A program made the position numbers and the translations under genes. From Helochares maculicollis (Eukaryota; Arthropoda; Insecta; Coleoptera; Hydrophilidae), in contig JAWQRO010000070.1 of the NCBI GenBank assembly GCA_033557835.1, forward strand, positions 1-62,479: a DNA stretch of 62,479 nucleotides, read 5' to 3'. Within the stretch, counting starts at the first letter, position 1, and the number at the start of each line of letters is the position of its first letter. This document shows positions 40,901 through 49,718 of this stretch, piece after piece. Under the pieces are notes generated by a model that saw nothing but the letters and a program-made list of their open reading frames with translations, had not been told where the DNA came from and ran no database searches.

Positions 40901-43900
40901 TAATAATTTGCTATTGCACTCTCTGCAAAATTGTTCAATGTTTTTTTTTAAGTACAATGGCCAAATTTTATTTCCTCTTCTATATTATTTATTATAGTTC
41001 GGTGTAATTTCTTCTTCGGAGTATATGTCTTCAGCTGTTTATCCTTCTTAGGATTTGTTTTCTTTTGCATCCTTGTCCGGAAATTTTTCAAAATACTGCT
41101 GCCATTATTTTACATACAAAAAATATTCTTTTGTTATGTATTCTTTTTCATTTTATAATAAAATAATTTTAGTTATATGTCAAAGTTACTTTTCTTTCTT
41201 TTAGTTTTTTTTTGATAGTTCTAGTGTAAATAGCAAACGTAGAGTGTTTTACCTCTAGGTTTACCTACTACATCATAAATGAAAATATAAATCATATATT
41301 TCTGGACGAAAATTTAAAAACAATTTTTCATATTGGATATGATACTCTAGTACATTATTGTGGTAGAAACGAATGCAATATAATATAATATAAATATCCT
41401 CTTTTTATTTTTGTTCCAAAAGTTACAAAACATTACATTATTGTCAAAAAATTTAAATAACCTTTAAAATGATGAGCCACTCCGGTTCCCCATATTTAAA
41501 ATGTGGGGGTTTGCAATTTATCTAATAAAGGGATTTTCCTTAAATTTAAATTGACACCCTGTAGAAGGCATTTGCATATGGCAAGCAATGCTTTCAATAT
41601 AAGCAGATGTAAACAAACTGGGAATGGTTTTTATAAAAATAGCAACATTTAGACATGCTAAATTTTTTATGTTTACAAAAATAAATACAGTGCTTTCCAA
41701 TATTGTTATCTTATAAATTTAACCCATAAAGCACAATTTTGAGGAAAGGTGACTAAAACCAGTTAATGAGTGTTTTACTCATCTACAAACAAATAGTGAA
41801 TATATTCCATACAATTCAAAAATTTTCATAATAAGTTTTACTTCCTTTCATGATATAAGTTTTGAAAATATAAACATTCCAGATTTATGCGAGGTGCTTC
41901 ACTAAATATACAAATATGATAACACACCTAAAAATTTGGAGACCGATAGTCCAAAGTGCAAAGCATTTAATTGATTAATGTAAGAGAATTTTGGCATAAA
42001 GTTTTACCTATTTTCCGAAACTGCACCCTGTTTGTTTTCCTTCCAAAAATAGAAACTCAAGTCATCCAACTCTGAAACTTTTATTCAGTTGCACAAAACC
42101 AATGTTATTTGCACGCTATTTTTAGTCCTCTTTCAATTTGTATTATTAGACCGTTATAAAGGAACTGAGTTCATTATATTCATGCTTATTCCTAATATGT
42201 TAACCTTTTACCAATTAAGAAATTACGCCAACACCTTCCAACTTGCACACAAATTTACTTTGTTGGTCAGTGCTCAATCACCTCCATACATTATTTAATA
42301 TACTGCACATTGTGATTCAATAATTTCAAAATTCAATTTCGTTTACACACATGAACAATACTTTGATTTCATTGCTTGTGATGCAATCATGTGTGACACG
42401 CTGCTTGAATACCAATTTATCATATGATGACCATTCAACCTATGTTTACAGTTTAAAGTTTTAAGTGATAAGTGCCGCATGCTATTCTCAGTGGTGCTAA
42501 TTTTTGATAATTTACACGTTTTACACAAAGTGCCCACAACTTTTTTTAATAGAGATGCCTAAACTACGCGCATTAATTTATAATAAACACGTAAGTTTTA
42601 TTAAATCACACGATTGTTCTTTTGTTTGGTGTCTTGCATTTCAGGAAACACTCAAAATGATAATGTTATCTATTTAGTCACCAAGTGTTTACCAATAAAC
42701 ATTTATTTGAATTATTTTCCATTTACAGGAAGGGCCTCACAGTGTTATAGCCGACGATGAGTTTTACGATGCAGTTGAGTCAGGGTTGGACAAAATGGAG
42801 GAAGAGCAGGAGCTGCGAGAAAGGCTGAAGCAGGGGAAGATTGTTTCCCTAACCCAGTCACAAACATCTCCTCTTACTCAGCATCCATTATGGCCAGAGG
42901 TAAATAATGAATAAAATAGATAATTAACTTTTATTCAATTAATATTAGCTTAAGCAGGGAGATTTAATTCTTTCAATTCAGGACGCAACTACATTTATAT
43001 TTACGTTGGTCTTTTGAATAATTTTGCAGATTGATAAGATGGTGAAATCCCAAGTAGAAATGGCCAAATTAGGCGTTGGCGATTGCGGCAAAGGATGGCA
43101 ATTGTTCGCCGAAGATGGTGAAATGAGAATGTTTCGTCGTGAAGAAGAAATTGATGGCATGGTTGTTGATCCTCTTAAAGCTGTACATACTGTTAAAGGA
43201 ATCACTGGCCATGAACTATGCCATTATTTCTTCAGCCCTCAATATCGCTACGATTGGGAAAGTAAGAATTTTGCAATTGTTATCTCTGTATCACCAAATA
43301 TCTATTAATTTATTGAATTTTAGCGACCCTCGAACAAATGACAGTATTGGAAACTATATCAGAGGACACTTTAGTATTCCTCCAAACACACAAGCGAATT
43401 TGGCCTGCAAGTCAGAGAGATGTTGTGTTTTGGTCCCATATGAAAAATTTACCAAATGATTATGATCGTGATGGTCCGGATATTTGGACAGTCGTTAATC
43501 ATTCTACAGAAAATCCAGAGTATCCAGTGAGTGCCCAATGATTTCATTACAGTCTATGGATGTTATCGCTCTTAACTAGTCAATTCTAAATGTTTTATCC
43601 TTTTGCAGGCTAACACTGGAAAATGCGTTAGGATATATTTAACAGTATGCTTACTATGTCAAACTAGGATTGACCCTCCCAAAGATGGTACACCTCTAAC
43701 AAGAGATAATATTACTTGCAAAATTACTTATTGTTCAGTTGGTAAGTATTGCATTTACATTCTTTAGTCTGAAGCAATATGACAGCACTTTCATTTGTAC
43801 TTCTATTTTCAGTAAATCCCGGAGGTTGGGCACCTGCTTCTGTGTTACGTGCTGTTTACAAACGTGAATATCCAAAATTCCTGAAACGGTTTACAGCATA

Positions 43901-43940
43901 TGTTATAAACCAAACTATGGATAAACCAATAATGTTCTAG
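31940..43940 (+). CDS. cert: CERT ceramide transfer protein (complete, 9 exons, 565 aa)
   Basis: Carries ceramide from ER to Golgi for sphingolipid synthesis. Exons: 31940-32146, 32210-32326, 36521-36791, 37044-37279, 42729-42899, 43030-43261, 43324-43526, 43609-43741, 43813-43940; all junctions are GT/AG and keep frame. Residues about 19-108 form the PH domain that binds Golgi PI4P (VLHKWTNYIHGWQDRYIVLK; HEFDECRFDVSVNDCVWYLR). A serine-repeat motif follows (KRHGSSVSLQSTTFSTASSS), the site of inhibitory phosphorylation in the family, then a coiled-coil middle region. EFYDAVES at about 288-295 is the FFAT motif that binds VAP in the ER. Residues about 335-560 are the START domain (KGWQLFAEDGEM, KAVHTVKGITGHE, HKRIWPASQRDVVFW, NPGGWAPASVLRAV, EYPKFLKRFT). 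Length is close to human CERT (598 aa). The start Met MADEHSSDESD is the first in frame. Confidence 0.96.
32147..32209 (+). other. CERT intron 1: 63 bases, in frame, no stop
   Basis: The first intron is 63 bases, a multiple of three, and reads open in the coding frame. Retention would insert 21 mostly hydrophobic residues (VWLTLCLRF...) into the PH domain. The splice sites (AAA|GTATGG and CTTTACAG|C) are acceptable and the spliced product matches the family better. Confidence 0.85.
33000..35020. other. CERT intron 2, left part
   Basis: AT-rich intronic DNA with no supported gene, exon or transposon until the mariner at 35024. Confidence 0.5.
35024..35931 (+). mobile_element. Mariner transposon, mori-like, 5'-deleted, in CERT intron 2
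   Basis: A 908-bp element with matching inverted repeats (left TTAGGTGCACAACTAAGTTC; right the complement, AGTTGCGCACCTAA) and TA duplications at 35022-35023 and 35932-35933. The N-terminal third of the transposase is missing: the first recognisable part is LGLPRQAIYKRLHALGM, followed by VTGDEKWIHYSNPK, WWDQVGVIYYELLKPNETIT, ILQHDKARSHVAKHVKTYLE (where DN has become DK) and HPPYSPDIAPSDYYLFRSM. At least two frameshifts. It sits in the same orientation as CERT. Confidence 0.92.
37280..39589. other. CERT intron 4, left part
   Basis: AT-rich intronic sequence; nothing supported. Minus-strand frames at 37622-37807 and 38285-38590 are low in information and have no splice context. Confidence 0.5.
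39590..39970 (+). mobile_element. IS630/mariner-superfamily transposase relic in CERT intron 4
   Basis: From about 39600 the plus strand reads GANCHTANAILHEQFDGMV then ISHRGDMN-stop-PPRFN. This corresponds to the HxxxN, FDGRVISRRGD and PPRSCDLTPLDFFLWG region of a broad family of insect IS630-like transposases, followed by decayed C-terminal segments (NLHTASFIP). A stop replaces the Trp before PPR and the CDLTPLD catalytic segment is shifted. No ends were found. Confidence 0.7.
40080..41110 (-). mobile_element. Non-LTR retrotransposon reverse-transcriptase relic in CERT intron 4
   Basis: On the minus strand, pieces of a reverse transcriptase appear in order: WQQYFEKFPDKDAKE and EEI near 41040-41100, INFKTAYDSIDRREMLNVLE near 40730-40810, then LIKLVQKTL, and ISTLLFNLVLEATLK near 40570-40640, followed by remnants of the thumb and C-terminal region (DIIAKSQN, KNNSI). 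The AYDSIDR motif and LLFNLVLE are typical of non-LTR elements. There are many frameshifts. The orientation is opposite to CERT. Confidence 0.75.
41111..42728. other. CERT intron 4, right part
   Basis: AT-rich intronic DNA with nothing supported. Confidence 0.5.
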
Positions 43941-43961
43941 CTTTAAGGTTTTGGATTTTTA

Positions 43962-43967
43962 AATAAA
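43962..43967 (+). terminator. CERT polyadenylation signal
   Basis: AATAAA 22 bases after the CERT stop codon; it would give a very short 3' UTR. Further AATAAA copies follow within 100 bases. Confidence 0.6.
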
Positions 43968-45702
43968 CTATTGTTTTATATTTATAATTTATGAATTTAA
44001 TGCACATACTTTTGTTTTTATTATATTTTAGTTACTTTCATGAATAAAATTTATTTTTTAATTTTATTTTTTCTTTATATAGCACTTGACTGTTACGACA
44101 AACAAAAACATACTCCGTCCTAATGCGGAATTTATTTTCGTAGAGATAAAGTTGTATTTTGACAGAAAAATTTGTTTAATTTCTAGAGTGTTAGATTGTT
44201 TTAATTGTTTTTTAGGAATGTAACATTCGTTTCTGCTTGACGACAGTTGAATGTTTAAATATTATAAACGTATGGTACAAACTGAATTTTGTTTTTTACT
44301 TAGTGTCTATGAGCGTTCTAGTTTATTTCTGTATTTTACATTTTTATAAAAATGTAGTTAGGTTAAGAGCTGCATAACTTAAATGTCTATAGATATTGTG
44401 AAAGACTGCTTTTAAAAATAAACGAGAAACAAAGAATTATTGAGACTCGAAGAATGGTCGATAAGAAATTATTGAAAGTAAAGCTATTGAAAAAGGTCTT
44501 AGCTAAAAGCGACAAAGCCTCTTTTAGCAAACCGTTTTTTGTTTAGAGAAAATTGTCGATTGATATATATTATATTGAAATTTTAAATATATTGTTGAAT
44601 TTAGTTAAGCCTGTTTCAATTTTGAGAAATTTTATTGAATACAATGATGCCTTGAATCTACAATTTTTTCAACTTCGAAAAGCCGTATCCCCCTTACCTT
44701 TTATTTCAGTACATAGGACCTTTCATGTAGGTTTCACTATTTTTCATACATACTAAAAAAATTATACTGACAAATATACATTTTACCGAAATGGTAAGTA
44801 CCTCCGTATGTGTTGTTGACAAAATGTACTTATCTTTGTAAGTTTCATTTTTCATATTCGTGGTAATAATAACAAATATTGTACAAAAATAAGGCTGAGT
44901 TAGGGTTAGAAACATTTCTTTCCAAGTTTAGTGATAACCCCGCCTCATCCACCCTTCCCAAAGTAAAGTCAGCCTTAATTCTTTACAATCTGGTTACATA
45001 ATTATATTTCTTAAACCAAATGTAAGTGTTAAGATGAATATTATATCTATCCACATCTTTTAAATAATACAAATTTGTAATTCATTGTTTGTTAACAATA
45101 ATTTTAAATAATCAAAATTCTAAATGTTTGTATGCCCCTTTTTATATTTACTATGTATTCTATTTCTTTAAATTTTTATATTGCTTCTATGTAGTAACTT
45201 TGTAATAATAAAACATGTGATACTTTAAAACAAATTGCTGTTTTTATTTGCGTGCCACATTCGACAATTAATTTATAAAGGAGGAGGTTAAGAAAAAAGG
45301 AAGCAAACTTAGTACACTAAAGTTCCAGGTTTCCTTTATCAAGAAGACAGAATGTAGAAGAGGTGTGTATATATCTACGAAGATATGGCTGTGCAATCAA
45401 AATATTAGGATCTCTTGAAGCTTATGTTGTCCTGGTAGAAAACGCTGTTACATACCCACCATGTGCTGCATTCAGAGGTTACGTCATTCAATTTTATTAA
45501 TAAAATTACACCGTCAGCAAAGAACTTGGTCTTATTTGCTTGCCATACATATTACTGGCCAATCGCAATACATTTCATGGTTTCAGTAAAGAATTAAGAG
45601 TATGGAATAGATTAAATTGTATATTTATTACAAAACTAATGCTACTGAAGTTTGCTATGGAAATTTTTAACTTGATTATTTATAGTTGTCGTTGAGGGGG
45701 TG
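43968..45702. other. Intergenic stretch after CERT
   Basis: Probably includes extra 3' UTR of CERT (several AATAAA motifs up to about 45215). No other gene or mobile element is supported. Confidence 0.45.
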
Positions 45703-45800
45703 TTAATTTGGATGTTCCCGCATTAGCCAACGCGGGTTGTTCTTCCAATGTTGGCAAACGTAATCAGGAACACGATTTGGAGTGTGGAGAGATGTGCTTC
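45703..45800 (-). CDS. Candidate terminal exon, unknown small protein
   Basis: A minus-strand segment with an acceptor (ATTTTTTAAG) at 45801 and a stop at 45703 encodes STSLHTPNRVPDYV, CQHWKNNPRWLMREHPN. It is a GC-raised patch with protein-like composition in an AT-rich region. Two bases precede the first full codon, so a spliced upstream exon is needed; one possible donor (AGGA|GTAAGT near 46070) would keep frame but gives no start codon. I do not recognise it. It lies near two other small secreted-protein genes. Confidence 0.3.
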
Positions 45801-47202
45801 CTTAAAAAATTACTTCATTTATGCATTAGAAGTCATTTTTGAGATTAAGCCACTAAAGTTTCATTTCCTCTACTTTAAGGATGATACAGCCGATTCGTAC
45901 TTCGTTAAATGTTAGAATATTTTTTACTCGCATTCATTTACTTGTCTTAGAATTTAAGATAGATCAATTAATACGCTTGTTCTCTAAAATCAACATTTTG
46001 TCTACGATCCAATTATTAGCTCTCAATTAGTTAAAAAAATCTTATCTAGCTATCATCGCACTTACTCCTACACAAAATGGTTGACGAAGGCAAGCAAGCG
46101 TTTGTCTAAGGGCTATCTAAACTTGTAAATAGTAAATATTACAGAATATTACCACCACATTTTTGGTTGTAGGTAGCTCAAATCAATACTCTTCTGAGAC
46201 AACAATAAACGAGGCGATTAGGCCTCACTTTGATTAACACAACTAATCAGTTAAAAACGTTAAAAGCCGTTTTTCTAATCCAAAAATGTTTTGACTCCTG
46301 GGTGCAACTAACTCGAATTAGAAGCATTAACCTAAGCTTTCATCATTAACGATATGATATATTTAAAGTTCAAGATACATAATATACAGCTTCAAAAAAT
46401 ATTTATAGACCGTGGAAACATTGTAATATGATGAAATTAATGTGAGAAAAATTAAATTTGATGAAAGAGCAGAAACTTAAAATAGAGAGATAGGTATGAA
46501 GAAAGAATTATATTTTTAATTGACGTAACTGTCGTGAAAATATACTATATTTGAAAACATTCATAATTATATAGTTAATTAAAAATTATCCAGAAACTCT
46601 TACATAAATTGTTATATTTCGAAAATTAATGGCAACGGTAACATATGAAGTAATCCATTCAAAACATAGTTTTCTTATAGAAGCATACTGGCTTATTTAA
46701 TTTCTATGATATTTAAGCTTTACATACAATCAAATGAATGCTGTTTCTAGAAGTGTAGCATTGAAATTTGATAAAACACTTAACTTTTCTTCGATTTTCT
46801 TTCGACTTTTAATTTCCACTTTCAACAATGAATGAGCAGTTTATAGCCCTTCTACTACAATTAAAATTAAATATTCTTATTAGTTTTGACAAATATATAA
46901 CTAAAACAAGTATTAGACAACAAAATACATTTATTTAACGAACATTTTTCTCCCACGTCCAGAGAAACACAGATTGATTCTTGGAATTTTCGGCAAAATG
47001 CAAATGTTTTTTCCTTGTTTTATAAGCCTAAAAGCTAATTAAAATAGCCAAAGCTAGCTAGTAGCAAAAGGAATAAATCAAATTTAATTATTTACAGTTT
47101 ATTATAAATTAGGTAAAAATATAAAAATTGAGCATTCATGCAATAGCTACAATCTTAACAGCCTATAGGACCCATAAATTATGAAACTATTTCAAAAGAA
47201 AT
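45801..47202. other. Intergenic stretch
   Basis: AT-rich, nothing supported apart from a possible upstream exon for the candidate at 45703-45800. Confidence 0.4.
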
Positions 47203-47763
47203 CTAGTAGATGCCTTCCAAAGGAGTAAACGACTTGTACTGATACAGTTTATCGTCCCCATATCCGTACAAAATACGTCCTATTCCATTTTCGTCATAGT
47301 AAGGGTAGCGATATTTGGGCCTAAAACGCAAAAATAATTCTTCTATATCTTTAAAACAATTACAAACATTGATGACTCACCTTTCAAAATATTGGAAGTT
47401 GGGTGCTTTCGGAGTTATGGTAGCTGTTGCTATATAACAAGAAATCAACAGCACTACCTAAAACCGATTTAATGAAACTTTTAAAAATTGCTTAATAATA
47501 AATTGCATAAAATCACCTATTTAATAAATCACTTTGATAAAATCCTATTTAAGAACTCGTTCTTAAATACTTATTTAATAAATCGTTAAAATTGTTTCTT
47601 TATCAAATAGATAAAAAACAAATTATTATTTGTTTAAAAACATGTTAATAAAAGCGCCGAGAAACATATTTACAAGCCTTTTCAAAATATGACAGTAATA
47701 TTTTGTATTTCATTTCGACAATGTTATGAAATTACTCACCAAATAGCAGATTCCCCTAAACAT
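47203..47763 (-). CDS. Small secreted protein, Tyr-rich (72 aa, 3 exons)
   Basis: Three minus-strand exons, 47740-47763, 47381-47457 and 47203-47320, join in frame with good GT/AG sites (TTG|GTGAGT, GTTTTAG; AAAG|GTGAGT, GTTTTAG). The product begins MFRGICYLVVLLISCYIATA, a clear signal peptide likely cut after ATA, followed by TITPKAPNFQYFERPKYRYP and a Tyr/Gly-rich C-terminus, GIGRILYGYGDDKLYQYKSF then TPLEGIY. There are no cysteines in the mature part and no dibasic cleavage site. It looks like a short structural or signalling peptide; I do not know the function. An arthropod-type initiator TCAGT lies about 55 bases upstream of the start codon. It is divergent from the gene at 48423-49559. 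Confidence 0.8.
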
Positions 47764-48422
47764 TGTTACCTCAGAATAAAACTGTTTATACTTTCACTTC
47801 AGCCGAGCAGTTACTGAACTTCCAAAAGGTGAACATGCAATGTCTACAGAAAGAGAAAGTAACCCCACCAAAATACGTGCGTTCACCATGTGTGATAACA
47901 GAATATTCTAGATGAATTAAACAATAGATTAACAATGAACTTTCGTTTTTAAAAAATTGTAATCATTTTTGGCTGTCTTTCCGAAACTGATTTTCATTTC
48001 TTCAGCCAAACTATAATATTTTCCAGCAGCTATAAAGTATTTTTAATATCTTAAATCAATATGTGCAAGTCTTTAATGTTAATTAATACATAGTATTTAT
48101 AATAAATTATTAATTAATGGGCGTTGGATACACAAAAGATTTCTTGAATTCATTAAAATAAGTACTATGGCTACACTTTAAGTTCTTTTTTGGCCTTGAA
48201 GAAAGTCCTTGAAACACTTAGAAAATATTTCTGCTATATTAAACCTATTAAAGATTACAACATACTTATTTCACCTCAGACACTTTCGCTTTTCGTTGCG
48301 GTGCTTGGTGCTTGTGCTCAATCTAAAGGAAATGTGCTCAAATTTGCGCCAGTCCTCAGGTACCTATCGCGGTGAAATTGCTGGTGTGCTGCGACTGGCT
48401 ATAAATAAGTGGATAGATTAAA
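47764..48422. promoter_or_regulatory. Shared 5' region of two divergent secreted-protein genes
   Basis: The 659 bases between the two start codons must hold both promoters. A TCAGT initiator lies near 47815 on the minus strand. On the plus side a TATAAATA box is at 48400-48407, only 16 bases before the ATG, too close to set a start site upstream of that ATG in the normal way. Confidence 0.4.
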
Positions 48423-49559
48423 ATGAAATTATTTGCTCAAGTAAGTAATCTAATTACTCCATTAGTAACATTATTATGCTTAGACAGTCTACTAAATGCA
48501 TTTATGAAAATATTCAAAATTCGCAATTGGTTTAAACTGTAAACAGTCTCGCTAATTTCCTCAAGATGGCGAAGCTTTCGGGTGCTTAAGAGAGTTTGGA
48601 AAACTTTTCAAACCTAAAGAGTTATTAATATATTCGATACATAATTAAGCTACAAACTTAATCACAAAGTTGGTGCTTTTCTGTTATATTTTATCGATGA
48701 TCATATACAAAAAGTTCGTAGACCTATCGGCGAAAACGCCATCTATCGAGTCATTTAAAACCGCCTCAAGTATTTCAAATACGTGAGAATGACGAAGATC
48801 GAGAGCCTTCCATTCGATTAGGATATCATAAGGTTGAAGAGGGTCACAATTTGCTTGATTTGAGAGAGCTAGATAGGTGGATTCGTTTGATTGTATCCAC
48901 TTCTTGCGTTTCCTTCGGTCCTGATACCTAAGAGCCACAGAAGATTGGTGTAATTTGTCTTTTACCACACCTCAAAATCTAGAGATAAAATTTTCATTTC
49001 CCCTGATATTTTTATTGGGTCGCTACTAATAAATAACACAGCATTTAACAAACCAGACATGTCCACAAGAAGCCCACTAAAAAACTTAGATCTACGTTTT
49101 TATATTAAAGCTATTTTTAAATTAAAGGATTTCAAAACGATTTTCATATATCTTCGCGCCTCTAACTTGTACAGTAATCCCTGCCTTTCTCAGCACATCG
49201 CTTAAGCTGATTATGTAGTAATTTGCGATAATAATTCTGACTAGACAAATTTTTGTTTTCAGATTTGTTGTCTCCTAGTCATAAGTTCCTTAGTAAACTG
49301 CCAGCTTAACCTCTTAGTTGATGTAATCCAAAGAAACATCCCTGGAATACCAATACTATACAAAGAAACCAAATGGGAGTTTGACCCAGATGTTGGGAAA
49401 CGTCGCTCAAGACAATATCAAGAATTGAATGGGCGCTATGGAGAAAAAGCAATTGAAAGATTGGGTCTAGGCATTGATGGAAGGGATTTGGAGAGGTTAG
49501 AGCAACAAAGGAAACGAGACGAAGGGCACCTTGGAGGCCTAAATGACTACTTGCCTTAG
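48423..49559 (+). CDS. Small secreted protein with dibasic sites (104 aa, 2 exons), possible prohormone
   Basis: Exon 1, 48423-48440, is six codons (MKLFAQ) ending CAA|GTAAGT. Exon 2, 49263-49559, starts after TTTTCAG. Together they give a signal peptide MKLFAQICCLLVISSLVNC with predicted cleavage at C19/Q20 or Q20/L21, then LNLLVDVIQRNIPGIPILYK, ETKWEFDPDVGKRRSRQYQ, and an acidic/basic C-terminus ending GGLNDYLP. GKRR at residues 51-54 is a textbook amidation and dibasic processing site; QRKRD later is another basic site. No cysteines follow the signal peptide. A peptide precursor is possible but not proven. An AATAAA lies at 49616-49621. Its stop is 159 bases from the convergent RBFA stop. 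Confidence 0.8.
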
Positions 49560-49648
49560 CTTAGGCCATTTATTATACTTATAAATAGCTGCGTGATATT
49601 TTTTTATTGATTTAAAATAAAACACTATTTTTTTCTACTCTAACTTAT

Positions 49649-49654
49649 TTTATT
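49649..49654 (-). terminator. RBFA polyadenylation signal
   Basis: AATAAA on the minus strand, 65 bases past the RBFA stop. The convergent secreted-protein gene has its own AATAAA at 49616-49621, so the two transcripts probably overlap at their tails. Confidence 0.5.
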
Positions 49655-49718
49655 TAAAAATATTTTTTATAATAAAACATTATCTACATATGTGTACATT
49701 GTAATTGTATTCAATTCA

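Noticed and set aside
48684..48968. 94-codon minus-strand frame in the intron of the 104-aa secreted-protein gene
   Set aside because: GC slightly raised, but no family resemblance, no signal peptide and no splice signals I could support. Could be an intronic regulatory block.
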